From Candidatus Poribacteria bacterium (GTDB lineage Bacteria; Poribacteria; WGA-4E; WGA-3G): a stretch of 11,179 bases of DNA. The notes beneath the pieces were generated by a model that made no database searches, had not been told where the DNA came from, and saw only the letters and a list, made by a program, of their open reading frames with translations. Where the stretch lies: positions 1-11,179 of the forward strand of contig JAPPMR010000112.1 in NCBI GenBank assembly GCA_028818995.1. The letters are read 5' to 3'. Position 1 is the stretch's first letter, and each line of letters opens with the position of its first letter. Of the stretch, positions 1 to 7,048 are shown piece by piece. The position numbers and the translations under genes are program-made.

Positions 1-1
1 G

Positions 2-1672
2 TTGAGCATGGCAATGCAAGAAATGCAGGTCGACCCAGAAATCATGATGAATCTTGAAGAGGCAATTGATAAAATGGGTGAAGCAAAAGGCAGTCTTGAT
101 GCTATTCAACCGTTGGTAGCAATTCCACCAGAACAAGCAGCTCTTGAACTGCTTGTTAAAGTTAATCTTGAAATACCCAAAGTGCTTCGTGAAGCGAGGC
201 AAAGTGATCCGACTCTTACTGAAAATTTTGAATTGGAAATGGAAGAGTTGCAAAGCGAGCTTGAACAAGATCAAGAAGAACTTGAACGCGAGCTGCAGGA
301 ACAGACGCAGCAGATGTTAGAACAAGCACGCGAAATGTTGGCACAACAGCAGAATTTGAACCAACAGAGCCAGCAAATGAGCAAAGAAAATCAACCGTCT
401 CCAAGTGACATGCAACAGAACAGTCAGCAGCAAGGACAATTGTCACAGCAAGCACAGCAGATGTCAGAACAACTCAGCCAGATGCAAGGCAATGCGCAAG
501 ACACACAGGAACAACGCTTAGGTCAAGCGGGAGAAGCCATGCAACAAGCAAGCGAACAGATGCAACAGGCTTCGCAAGGGATGCAACAACAACAACCCCA
601 AATGAGTGCCGCTAAGGGTGGAAAAGCGGAAGAAAAGCTTGAACAAGCCATCGATCAACTTGAAAGAGCCGCCGCTGAATTCACAGATAACGCGTTAGAG
701 AGAGCATCTCAACAACTTCAACAGTTGACTGCAGAGCAATCTGGTGTTCAACAGCAGACGCAAGAACTGAGGAATAGGTCTCAGCAATCTGGCATGAGTC
801 CTGAAGATTATCGTCAAGCCTCTGAACTTGCAAATCAGCAGCGTCAGCTGCAACAAGATTTAGAGTCACTTCAAAATGATTTGGGCGACCTTCAGCAGCA
901 ACTCAATCAAGACAATCCTGAGGCTGCTCAAAATGTTGGCGATGCTTCAAGAAGGCTCAACGAAGAACAGACTGCGGAAGATATGGCAACAGCACAGCGT
1001 GCATTGCAATGGCGCAGCTTACAGTCCGCAGACCTAAATCAGCAAGAGGTGATTGAAACATTAGAGGAAGCACAAGCCGATCTTCAACAGGCGAGAGCCA
1101 ATATGGCGCAAACTGAAGAGGAACAACTTGAAGCTGCCCTGGATCAACTTCAAAACTTTGAAGAACAGATGCAAGATATGGATCGTGAACTTCAAGGGAT
1201 GGAGGGACAGGAGCTGACAGAGGAACAGCAACAACGGCAGCAGCAACTTACTGAACAACAGCAGCAGCTTCTGGAACGGATGCAGCAAGCACAGCAAGCC
1301 ATGCAGAATGCCCAGCAAGGACAGCAACCCGGACAGGAAGGGCAAGAAGGACAACAGCCTGGACAAGACGGACAACAAGGGCAAGGCGAAAATGAAAATG
1401 ACTTGGCTCGCGGCGGTGCTGAATCCTATCAGGAGATTAAAGAGTTGTGGCTTGGTATGCTTGATGCTATGCAGACCCCTCCGGGAAATCGGAATCGTCC
1501 CTTCCCGAAATATGAACTCGTTATCCGTGACCTGCAGAAACTGGAGTCTGCTATAGAGGAACGACTCAATATGCTTCAAGAGATGAAACAGTTAGCACAG
1601 GTTGCGAAAGAGGATGTTCCACCTGAATATCGTAGACTTGTTGATAATTACTACGAGTCTTTAGCGAAGTAG
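2..1672 (+). CDS. Gln-rich coiled-coil protein, C-terminal part of a DUF4175-like protein (5' partial)
   Basis: The reading frame is open to the left edge, so the true start probably lies outside the window; the TTG at position 2 is only the first codon able to start. The visible 556 residues begin with a helical segment containing 'IPPEQAALELL' (about residues 40-50). A very long Gln/Glu/Met-rich region with heptad-like spacing follows (about 80-435), then a Gly-Gln low-complexity linker (about 436-466). The end is a more complex conserved-looking domain (about 470-556) closing with 'VPPEYRRLVDNYYESLAK'. A long Q-rich coiled coil ending in a 'PPEYRxLVxxYYExL' tail is, from memory, typical of DUF4175-like envelope proteins; that assignment is inference. 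In such genomes these proteins are usually large with N-terminal membrane helices, which would be upstream of this window. Low-complexity CAA/CAG runs create spurious ORFs in other frames. The molecular role is unknown. Confidence 0.7.
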   Translation: MSMAMQEMQVDPEIMMNLEEAIDKMGEAKGSLDAIQPLVAIPPEQAALELLVKVNLEIPKVLREARQSDPTLTENFELEMEELQSELEQDQEELERELQEQTQQMLEQAREMLAQQQNLNQQSQQMSKENQPSPSDMQQNSQQQGQLSQQAQQMSEQLSQMQGNAQDTQEQRLGQAGEAMQQASEQMQQASQGMQQQQPQMSAAKGGKAEEKLEQAIDQLERAAAEFTDNALERASQQLQQLTAEQSGVQQQTQELRNRSQQSGMSPEDYRQASELANQQRQLQQDLESLQNDLGDLQQQLNQDNPEAAQNVGDASRRLNEEQTAEDMATAQRALQWRSLQSADLNQQEVIETLEEAQADLQQARANMAQTEEEQLEAALDQLQNFEEQMQDMDRELQGMEGQELTEEQQQRQQQLTEQQQQLLERMQQAQQAMQNAQQGQQPGQEGQEGQQPGQDGQQGQGENENDLARGGAESYQEIKELWLGMLDAMQTPPGNRNRPFPKYELVIRDLQKLESAIEERLNMLQEMKQLAQVAKEDVPPEYRRLVDNYYESLAK

Positions 1673-1693
1673 GTAAATTCTGACACGTAAACC

Positions 1694-1739
1694 ATTATGT
1701 AGGGACAATGCGGAGAGAATCCGGTTGTCCCTACATAAT
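1694..1739. repeat. Perfect 15-bp inverted repeat, terminator-like
   Basis: Arms 1694-1708 and 1725-1739 are exact reverse complements, containing TGTAGGGACAA and TTGTCCCTACA, around a 16-nt loop that can form a further CGG/CCG pairing (1711-1713 with 1721-1723). It starts 21 nt after the stop of the Q-rich gene and is followed by ATTTT. It could end transcription or separate that gene from the polyphosphate kinase. The TGTAGG...CCTACA ends also resemble the longer repeats at 6021 and 8716, so it may be a distant member of the same repeat class. Terminator function is inferred only from shape. Confidence 0.6.
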
Positions 1740-1777
1740 TTTGGCAGACAGAGTTATTGATATAATGGAGGAGGACT

Positions 1778-2605
1778 ATGGAACGACCTTTTATTGTTAA
1801 GCCCGGAGACAGCATTAGTCTGAACGGGGTTGGAAAGGGTTGTGACCTTGAACACACCCCAGAATATACAGGGGCTTACCGAAAAAAAGGTGAAACGAAA
1901 AAGCCTTTAAAGAAACTCAATAAACAGATGCTCAAACTTCAGGAGTTGCTTTACGCAGAGAATCAACATGCACTTCTGATTATCCTGCAAGGCATGGATA
2001 CATGCGGCAAGGATGGCACTATCCGAAAGGTGATGGCTGGTATCAATGTGCAGGGTTGTGATGTCGTTAGCTTCAAAGTTCCTTCAGTAGATGAGATTTC
2101 TCGAGATTTTTTATGGAGAGCACACAAAGCCGTTCCGCAGAAAGGAAAAATCGGGATTTTCAACCGTTCGCATTATGAGGATGTACTTGTTGTTCGCGTA
2201 CATGATCTTGTGCCGAAATCGGTTTGGAAACAACGTTACCAGCAAATTAACGATTTTGAAAAAATGCTTGTTGAAAATGGTACGGTTGTCCTGAAATTTT
2301 TCCTACACATTTCTAAAGACGAACAAAAAGAACGTCTTGAATCTCGAATCAGCGATCCATCAAAGCATTGGAAAATCACCGAAGCAGACATTCGCGAACG
2401 CGCCTATTGGGATGATTACATGCAGGCTTATGAAGCAGTTCTTCAAAAATGTAGTACCGATTGGGCACCGTGGCATATTATACCTGCAAATAAAAAATGG
2501 TATCGGAATCTTGTTATCACAGAACGCATTGTTGAAACGCTTGAGGGGTTAGACATGAAATTCCCTAAACCCACTTCTGATGTGTCAATACTTTCAGTAG
2601 ATTAA
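1778..2605 (+). CDS. ppk2: Polyphosphate kinase 2 family protein (polyphosphate:nucleotide phosphotransferase), class III-like
   Basis: The 275-residue product has the usual length for a single-domain PPK2. These cytoplasmic enzymes transfer phosphate between polyphosphate and nucleotides. Visible motifs are a Walker A loop GMDTCGKDG (72-80), a Walker B region GIFNRSHYEDV (126-136) and the lid segment with R190, D193-P194 and HWK (197-199). In place of the NRSWYN seen in class I enzymes it has NRSHYE; Glu at this position is, as I recall, associated with class III enzymes that accept both NMPs and NDPs. Cys76 in the Walker A loop replaces the commoner Ala. The start is firm: GGAGGAGG at 1767-1774 lies 3 nt before ATG (GGAGG core spacing 3-6 nt). 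The gene appears monocistronic, bounded by inverted repeats on both sides. A role in nucleotide regeneration or energy storage is expected from the family. Confidence 0.93.
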   Translation: MERPFIVKPGDSISLNGVGKGCDLEHTPEYTGAYRKKGETKKPLKKLNKQMLKLQELLYAENQHALLIILQGMDTCGKDGTIRKVMAGINVQGCDVVSFKVPSVDEISRDFLWRAHKAVPQKGKIGIFNRSHYEDVLVVRVHDLVPKSVWKQRYQQINDFEKMLVENGTVVLKFFLHISKDEQKERLESRISDPSKHWKITEADIRERAYWDDYMQAYEAVLQKCSTDWAPWHIIPANKKWYRNLVITERIVETLEGLDMKFPKPTSDVSILSVD

Positions 2606-2686
2606 CCTAAGTTGCCACCTTGTAGCACAATCTGTATGAAGATTAAGAAAATATTTCGGTAATTCTAATTTTACCCAAACCCGGTA

Positions 2687-2707
2687 GGTGCGGTTTCTAA
2701 CCGCACC
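2687..2707. repeat. Central hairpin of the palindromic element
   Basis: Perfect 9-bp arms GGTGCGGTT (2687-2695) and AACCGCACC (2699-2707) enclose a 3-nt TCT loop. It is the apex of the nested inverted repeats spanning 2604-2872 and the most GC-rich part of that element. No U-tract follows, so it is not an obvious terminator. Confidence 0.75.
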
Positions 2708-2769
2708 GGATATTTCTCCAAATTACCGAATTAATAAATTAATCTTCATTTAGATTGTGCATATTAGTC

Positions 2770-2788
2770 CGCAAACTAACAGTTTGCG
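2770..2788. repeat. 8-bp hairpin in right part of the palindromic element
   Basis: Perfect arms CGCAAACT (2770-2777) and AGTTTGCG (2781-2788) surround an AAC loop. It lies just outside the right 22-bp arm and has no mirror partner on the left side, so the element is not fully symmetric here; it may be a separate short repeat that landed inside it. Confidence 0.7.
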
Positions 2789-2898
2789 CTACGAAAACTT
2801 ACGAAATATGCTTTATTCTCTATTAAAAACGGTGTTTCTATGTCTAAAAACTTATAGGTAGCAACTTGAGTTAGATTAGCAGGATTGGGGAGTTTACT

Positions 2899-3195
2899 AT
2901 GAAATTCAACCTCTTGAGCGATAATAAAAAGATCGTAGACATAGTAATGTTGGCAGGTTCAATACTAATTTGCGTGGGAGTGATTCTGCAAATTGTGAGT
3001 ATGGCAGAAAGTCATTCTTTGTGGCTTTTAGGATTGGGGGCAATCGTAGTATTCTGGAGTGCCTTTTCACAAATGTTCGTGAATGCGAAGAAGTCTGATA
3101 TCGACCCACCGAAGGCTATCGCAAACATCTCATTTTTGATCTTGGCTGTTTTCTGGGGAATATTTTTGACGTGGATATATGTGAAAACGCATTAG
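2899..3195 (+). CDS. Small three-TM membrane protein, unknown function
   Basis: The 98-residue product is mostly hydrophobic, with three predicted membrane segments at about residues 12-33, 40-61 and 73-95. A short polar loop (NAKKSDIDPPK, 62-72) separates the second and third. The first eleven residues include several charges and would form a short cytoplasmic N-terminus. The start is supported by GGGGAG at 2887-2892, 6 nt before ATG. No enzyme motif or known family is recognised. It sits 55 nt upstream of the first PhyH gene on the same strand with no clear terminator between, so co-transcription is possible. The palindromic element ends 26 nt before its start codon and therefore forms most of its upstream region. 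Confidence 0.75.
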   Translation: MKFNLLSDNKKIVDIVMLAGSILICVGVILQIVSMAESHSLWLLGLGAIVVFWSAFSQMFVNAKKSDIDPPKAIANISFLILAVFWGIFLTWIYVKTH

Positions 3196-3250
3196 TCTTC
3201 TAACTATGACATTCATGTTTTGTTGGTATTGAAACAATAAGGGACATTTG

Positions 3251-4030
3251 ATGCTTTCAACAGCGCAGCTAAAGCAATTTGAAGAAAAGGGGTATCTGTT
3301 ACTTTCCGGTTTGATCCCAAAAGACACTATCGTCCAAGCGGAACAAGCAATGTGGCATTCAATGGGTATGGACCCGGACGATCCTGACACATGGGAACAC
3401 TTCCAACGCCCATTTCTCACCGGCTTTTACGTCCAGAAGATGTGGAATGAGAAGCGCATTGAACTTTTCGGATTAACGCATCCAGATATGTTGGCGTGTT
3501 GCACTCCAGATTATCTCACTGTCCTTAATCAACTTGCCGAAAGATATCCGACAATTCCACACTGTAAAAGCCAACATCCAGATAGTATCTGGGCGATGAA
3601 TCAATTCCCTATTTCTGCTGAGTGGAATATGCCTTCACCTCACCTTGATGGATACTCAAGGGATTTAAGTTTAGACCCAGGCACTTTTCGGGCATCAAGT
3701 TTAACCTATCTCACCGATGCCAATTCCCATCAAGGAGCCACAATGATATGGCCCGAAGGTCCTGAACGGATTCGGGAGTTCCGCAAAAAGAATCCGCATT
3801 CTTCAAACCATGTCCGATCTATGCTGACACAGTTACCACAGATAGATTTAGGCGAACCGATGGAAGTTGTTGCAAAGCAAGGTGATGTGCTTCTGTTCCA
3901 TCACCTGTTACCGCATGCCAACACATTGAATGTGGGTTCTTCCCCGCGTTTCGCTATCCGTTATATGTGTCTGTGCTATGATTGCCGCGCATGGCAGAAA
4001 AAAGGAGAGTGGAATATCTGGATGCCGTAG
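3251..4030 (+). CDS. Phytanoyl-CoA dioxygenase (PhyH) family protein
   Basis: The 259-residue product matches the compact PhyH fold (cytoplasmic Fe(II)/2-oxoglutarate-dependent oxygenase). The N-terminus has the usual 'FEEKGYLLLSGLI' opening (10-22). The iron ligands are the HxD pair H131-L-D133 and a distal His, best taken as H222 in LLPHANTLN; R233 in SPRFAIRYM is the expected 2-oxoglutarate-binding Arg. 'GDVLLFHHLLPH' (211-222) is the typical second-ligand strand. The GATMIWPEGP stretch (162-171) replaces the common PGSH loop. A start at ATG 3251 is chosen over the TTG codon at 3248 because AAGGGA at 3239-3244 is 6 nt upstream. Substrate cannot be told: the family ranges from CoA thioesters to small natural products. 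The C-terminus is Trp/Cys rich (C240, C242, C245). Confidence 0.85.
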   Translation: MLSTAQLKQFEEKGYLLLSGLIPKDTIVQAEQAMWHSMGMDPDDPDTWEHFQRPFLTGFYVQKMWNEKRIELFGLTHPDMLACCTPDYLTVLNQLAERYPTIPHCKSQHPDSIWAMNQFPISAEWNMPSPHLDGYSRDLSLDPGTFRASSLTYLTDANSHQGATMIWPEGPERIREFRKKNPHSSNHVRSMLTQLPQIDLGEPMEVVAKQGDVLLFHHLLPHANTLNVGSSPRFAIRYMCLCYDCRAWQKKGEWNIWMP

Positions 4031-4170
4031 TAATTGACGACACATCAATATTCTCTCATTTCGTTTATTAAATACTCGCTTGCGTTAAAGTAAAATCTCA
4101 CGTTTCAATTTAACTCATCTAACACCACAAGGTCGTGAACCTTTGTAAACTCACAGTCAAGGAGAAAATA

Positions 4171-4962
4171 ATGAACCAAAATCTATACTACATCAAGTCA
4201 AAATCAGTAAGAATGAATATTACACATCTTATTCTGCCGTTTATATTAGTTGTGGCATTTACCTCTGCCCTCTTTTTAGTACAAACCGCAATTGCACAAG
4301 ACATGTTAGTGCAAACCGGATTTGAGGAATTCACTTTAGGTGAACCACCAACAGATTGGGAGGTCCGAGGTAATCAGATGCAAGTAACAGACGACACTGT
4401 CAAAACCGGTGATAAATCGCTTGGTATCTTAGGTGGAGCCAATGACGATAGAGTTGGAGTCGCCATTGAAACCGAAAATCCCATCATCTCCGTAGAATTT
4501 TGGGTATATATTAAGGGGGCTGGGCGTTCCTTCAATCTCAAAGTTGTTTCTGATGACAACATTGCACAAAACGATGGAGGGGTATATCTCAATTGGAATG
4601 CAAACGCGACTCGCCTTTACAACGGTTCCGCTTGGGTCCCAGTGGATGACTTCCCGTTTGAAACTTGGAAATACGTCCGAATTGTTGCCAATGTTGAGAA
4701 TAGTGTATTTGACTATTACGTGGGAAATGACAGGGATGGCGCACTGACAGCTGAACCCAAAACGGACCTCGCATTTCGGAAAGCTGCGACAAATCCCGTC
4801 GCGCAGTGGGTCGTTTTTCACGTTTACTCTACAGTCGCACAAGGCTTCGTAGATGACTTACTTATTTATGAAGGTAGAGAACCAGCAAACCTCACGCCTG
4901 TGGATCCAAAAGGAAAACTGGCAACATTCTGGGGGCATGTCAAAAAACACTCCTCGTTTTGA
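4171..4962 (+). CDS. Exported jelly-roll-like protein, paralogue A
   Basis: This encodes 263 residues. A charged N-terminus (KSKSVR) precedes a hydrophobic segment (about 18-38) and an AIA-Q signal peptidase I-like site (cleavage after residue 42), so the mature protein is exported. The mature part (about 43-240) is beta-rich, with motifs GFEEFTLGEPPTDWEVRG, SVEFWVYIKG, GGVYLNW and VDDLLIYEG. Together these resemble a LamG/concanavalin A-like sugar-binding jelly roll, but no catalytic residues are evident. The tail (244-258) carries KLATFWGHVKK. It has no cysteine. ATG 4171 is preferred over the upstream GTG at 4135 because AAGGAG (4159-4164) is 6 nt before it. It is 67% identical by hand count to the next gene over 200 gap-free positions. 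The 140-nt upstream gap shows no clear promoter. Function is unknown; envelope or carbohydrate binding is a guess. Confidence 0.75.
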   Translation: MNQNLYYIKSKSVRMNITHLILPFILVVAFTSALFLVQTAIAQDMLVQTGFEEFTLGEPPTDWEVRGNQMQVTDDTVKTGDKSLGILGGANDDRVGVAIETENPIISVEFWVYIKGAGRSFNLKVVSDDNIAQNDGGVYLNWNANATRLYNGSAWVPVDDFPFETWKYVRIVANVENSVFDYYVGNDRDGALTAEPKTDLAFRKAATNPVAQWVVFHVYSTVAQGFVDDLLIYEGREPANLTPVDPKGKLATFWGHVKKHSSF

Positions 4963-5028
4963 TAGAGTGATTTCCTTTGCGGATAGTAACCTATTGGAAT
5001 ATCTATTCTAAAATTATAGGTATCAGTA

Positions 5029-5129
5029 GTCAGGAATCGGAGTTCCCTCCCGCCAAATGCCATACGCGCATTTGGCGTTGATTCACAAAGACGTACCATC
5101 TTCTGTAGGAGCGATCTCCGAATCGCGAC
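5029..5129. repeat. Rearranged copy of the bipartite hairpin repeat, halves in swapped order
   Basis: Located between the two paralogous exported-protein genes. A 22-nt 'G-type' half (5029-5050: GGAA...TTCC stem, lacking the terminal TACA) comes first. A full 26-nt 'C-type' half (5104-5129: GCGAT/ATCGC stem with CTCCGA loop) follows 53 nt later. In the intact copies at 6021 and 8716 the same halves flank a 14-nt spacer with TGTAGGA ends facing outward; here those ends face inward. A separate perfect hairpin (5051-5077) occupies the interval. Confidence 0.7.
5051..5077. repeat. Perfect 10-bp hairpin inside the swapped repeat
   Basis: Arms CGCCAAATGC (5051-5060) and GCATTTGGCG (5068-5077) pair exactly around a 7-nt loop. 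It abuts the last base of the G-type half at 5050, which has lost its TACA end, as if this hairpin had inserted or recombined into the repeat. No run of T follows, so an intrinsic terminator is unlikely. Confidence 0.75.
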
Positions 5130-5200
5130 CTATACCCGCAATTTTAGAGTAGACAGAACACTACAGCAGTTACACGTATAAGTTATCAAGGAGAAAATAA

Positions 5201-6001
5201 ATGGATCGAAACCGATTCCGCATTAGACTCAATTCAGTAGAAATAGGAACTGCTAAGCTTTTGATGGGATTCATGTTTGCTATCGTGTTTGTCTTGAGTC
5301 TTACTTTAGGGCAAACCGCCATAGCACAAAAAGTATTTGTGCAAACCGGATTTGAAAAAGAAACGCTTGGAAAACCACCAAAAGATTGGGAAGTGAGAGG
5401 AGATGGGTTTGAAGTGACAAATGATACGGTCAAAACCGATAAAAAATCGCTCGCTATTTTAGGTGGTGCCAATGATGATAGAACTGGAATTGCTATAGAA
5501 ACTGACAATCCCATCATATCAGTTGAATTTTGGGTATATATAACAAGCGGCGGCAGATCTTTCAATTTCAAAGTTGTAACCGCTGATAATATTGCCCAAA
5601 ACAATGGTGGAGTTTACCTCAATTGGGATGCCAAAACTGCCCGCCTTTTCGATGGTGCTGCATGGCAACTCATTGACGACTTTGATACGGATGAATGGAC
5701 ATACGTTCGCCTCATCGCAGATGTCGGCAAAAGTGAATTTGACTTTTATGCTGGTAACGACAGAAACGAGGCGCTGAAAGCAAGAGGCAAGAAAGGACTA
5801 CCTTTTAGGAATGCCGCCGTAAATCCGGTCGCCAAATGGGTTGTTTTCCACGTCTATTCTATTGCTGCCCCCGGTTATGTGGACGATTTACTCGTCTATG
5901 AAGGCGACGAACCGATAAACTTGGCAGTTGATCCACTCAAAAAACTTACAACCGTTTGGGGACATCTCAAAACACCACTTACAACCATGGTGAATTATTG
6001 A
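5201..6001 (+). CDS. Exported jelly-roll-like protein, paralogue B
   Basis: The 266-residue product is a tandem paralogue of the preceding gene. It has an Arg-rich N-terminus, a hydrophobic segment (about 18-38) and an identical QTAIAQ signal-cleavage region (38-43). The mature domain follows the same beta-rich pattern (GFEKETLGKPPKDWEVRG, SVEFWVYI, GGVYLNW, VDDLLVYEG) without gaps to residue 240. Conservation is strongest in the core (for example NPIISVEFWVYI is identical) and weakest around 141-200. The tail KLTTVWGHLK matches KLATFWGHVK of paralogue A, so the C-terminal motif is kept although the last residues differ. SD AAGGAG at 5188-5193 lies 7 nt before ATG, and both genes share the leader TCAAGGAGAAAATA. 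No catalytic motif or cysteine is seen. The pair likely arose by local duplication; a surface or glycan-binding role is inference. Confidence 0.75.
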   Translation: MDRNRFRIRLNSVEIGTAKLLMGFMFAIVFVLSLTLGQTAIAQKVFVQTGFEKETLGKPPKDWEVRGDGFEVTNDTVKTDKKSLAILGGANDDRTGIAIETDNPIISVEFWVYITSGGRSFNFKVVTADNIAQNNGGVYLNWDAKTARLFDGAAWQLIDDFDTDEWTYVRLIADVGKSEFDFYAGNDRNEALKARGKKGLPFRNAAVNPVAKWVVFHVYSIAAPGYVDDLLVYEGDEPINLAVDPLKKLTTVWGHLKTPLTTMVNY

Positions 6002-6020
6002 AATAATTATACACCTCACC

Positions 6021-6086
6021 TGTAGGAGCGATCTCCGAATCGCGACCAAAGCTACTCTTAGTCGGGAATCAGAGTTCCCTCCTACA
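6021..6086. repeat. 66-bp bipartite hairpin repeat, copy 1
   Basis: A C-type half (6021-6046) and a G-type half (6061-6086) face each other across a 14-nt spacer. Each half, read from its outer end, is TGTAGGA, a 5-nt stem arm, the loop CTCCGA (CTCTGA in the G half here), the complementary arm, then GAC. The stems differ but still pair: GCGAT with ATCGC in one half, GGGAA with TTCCC in the other. The outer TGTAGGAG and CTCCTACA ends also pair with each other, so the whole element can fold as a two-armed cruciform-like structure. It lies 19 nt after paralogue B. Confidence 0.85.
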
Positions 6087-6229
6087 GTTCAGATGTAAAG
6101 TTAATTGTAAAATCCACTATAAATAGGTAGGCAGCAATTCTTATTCTTTTATGTACCGGGACGATAAGAGTTATAATGGAATAACTTTAGATAAACTCTG
6201 TAACTATTTTAATTCGAAGGAGAAATACT

Positions 6230-7048
6230 ATGAAGTGGCGGCAAGTTCTGAAAAACTTGGTTCGCACTGCAGGTGTATTTGGACAAGAACTAAAAAACGC
6301 TTTCCGTGAGTTGATAAAATCTATTCGTTCCATTGACAAAGATCGGATGCCGGATCCGAGACAAGTTATTAAAGAACTGAAAAGGATTCTACGTTCCATC
6401 ATCCAGGCAGGAAAAGAGAAATTGGGAGAATTGTGGGAAGCAATCCAAAATCTGAAAGATGCTATAGCAAAGATTGTCAAAGCGCAGATGCCAGATATGC
6501 GTGATGTCTTCGGTTCTATAGGTGAGTGGTGGTGGGATTTGAAAAGATTACTTCAGAAGTTGAAAGAGTCTATTCCTTCAATTGAAGAAGTACGCGATCT
6601 GATTGAAGAAGTAAGAAAACAAAGTAAAGATGGCATCCCACTCGACAAAGTAGCGGAAATAATTGCTGGATTGGGGGTTCCTGGACTCATATTAGTGGTT
6701 GTAATGGCTGCTTCTCCGTGGTATGGTGCAGCTGCAATAACTGCTTCTCTTGCCGCTATTGGTCCATTTGGAATGCTTGGTGGCATCGCTACTTTACTTG
6801 TTTTAGCACTCATCGCAAGGGCACTCGCTAAATTTGGATTTGAAAAGTTATTTCAAGCAGTTTTAATCAAACTTAAAAAGAAAAGAGGTAAAAGTTGTCA
6901 GGAAATCTTGAACGAAATAGATAGTTACCCAATTTCCAAGGAACTCAAGAAAAAACTTAGAGAATTTATAGAAAAATATTGTGAAGAAAACGGTGGGGAG
7001 GAAAACGATTTAGAAGACAATGAAGAGGAGGTCAGCAGTGAACAGTGA
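6230..7048 (+). CDS. Helical protein with Gly/Ala-rich membrane hairpin, unknown function
   Basis: This encodes 272 residues and no known family is recognised with confidence. Residues 1-135 are charged and amphipathic-helical, with a recurring M/I-P motif followed by helix (RMPDPRQV 39-46, QMPDMRDV 86-93, SIPSIEEV 114-121, GIPLDKV 135-141) and an EWWWDL patch (99-104). Residues 147-197 form a Gly/Ala-rich pair of likely membrane segments (GVPGLILVVVMAA and GMLGGIATLLVLALIARALA) joined by a small-residue stretch. A basic segment (KLKKKRGK, 214-221) then leads to a short helical module with DSYPISKELKKKLREF (231-246) and an acidic tail. There is no N-terminal signal peptide, so the bulk is probably cytoplasmic with a membrane-inserting hairpin. 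SD AAGGAG (6217-6222) is 7 nt before ATG. The 3' end overlaps the next gene by 11 nt. Pore formation or membrane anchoring is only a structural guess. Confidence 0.7.
   Translation: MKWRQVLKNLVRTAGVFGQELKNAFRELIKSIRSIDKDRMPDPRQVIKELKRILRSIIQAGKEKLGELWEAIQNLKDAIAKIVKAQMPDMRDVFGSIGEWWWDLKRLLQKLKESIPSIEEVRDLIEEVRKQSKDGIPLDKVAEIIAGLGVPGLILVVVMAASPWYGAAAITASLAAIGPFGMLGGIATLLVLALIARALAKFGFEKLFQAVLIKLKKKRGKSCQEILNEIDSYPISKELKKKLREFIEKYCEENGGEENDLEDNEEEVSSEQ
7026..7032 (+). promoter_or_regulatory. Strong RBS inside the upstream gene, fixes GTG start of the second PhyH gene
   Basis: AGGAGGT at 7026-7032 lies 5 nt before GTG 7038, near-ideal spacing. It sits within the last codons of the membrane-hairpin gene, whose Glu-rich tail (EEEV) is encoded by the same bases. 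The alternative ATG at 7020 has no comparable upstream sequence. The arrangement implies translational coupling of the two genes. Confidence 0.75.

Larger units (their letters stand above)
2604..2872. mobile_element. Nested palindromic MITE-like element, no ORF
   Basis: This fills most of the 293-nt gap between the PPK2 gene and the small membrane protein. The outer ends, 2604-2620 and 2856-2872, are imperfect terminal inverted repeats (14 of 17 positions). Inside lie a 22-bp pair at 2625-2646 and 2739-2760 (20 of 22 matching), a perfect 10-bp pair TTCGGTAATT / AATTACCGAA (2655-2664, 2721-2730), a central perfect hairpin (2687-2707) and an off-centre hairpin (2770-2788). The left end overlaps the PPK2 stop codon. 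No transposase is present and no target-site duplication is clear. It is best described as a non-autonomous, MITE-like or structured-RNA element; mobility is inferred from architecture. Confidence 0.55.

Noticed and set aside
1061..1579. 172-residue minus-strand open frame rich in Leu/Phe
   Set aside because: It is the antisense shadow of CAA/CAG/GAA-rich codons of the Gln-rich gene and has no RBS or recognisable domain.
1741..1766. TTGGCA ... TATAAT as a promoter for the PPK2 gene
   Set aside because: The spacer is only 14 nt and transcription would start at or after the Shine-Dalgarno at 1767-1774, removing the RBS from the mRNA.
4135..4170. GTG 4135 as the start of paralogue A
   Set aside because: No RBS precedes it, and ATG 4171 has the same leader and RBS as paralogue B and starts a normal signal peptide.
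4429..4842. Minus-strand open frame within paralogue A
   Set aside because: It is fully antisense to a clear exported-protein gene; related frames in paralogue B arise simply because the genes are homologous.
6172..6177. Perfect TATAAT upstream of the membrane-hairpin gene
   Set aside because: No reasonable -35 hexamer lies 16-18 nt upstream (TTATGT at best) and the region is AT-rich, so a chance match is likely.
7020..7037. ATG 7020 as the start of the second PhyH gene
   Set aside because: The strong AGGAGGT lies downstream of it and is well spaced for GTG 7038; nothing similar precedes 7020.
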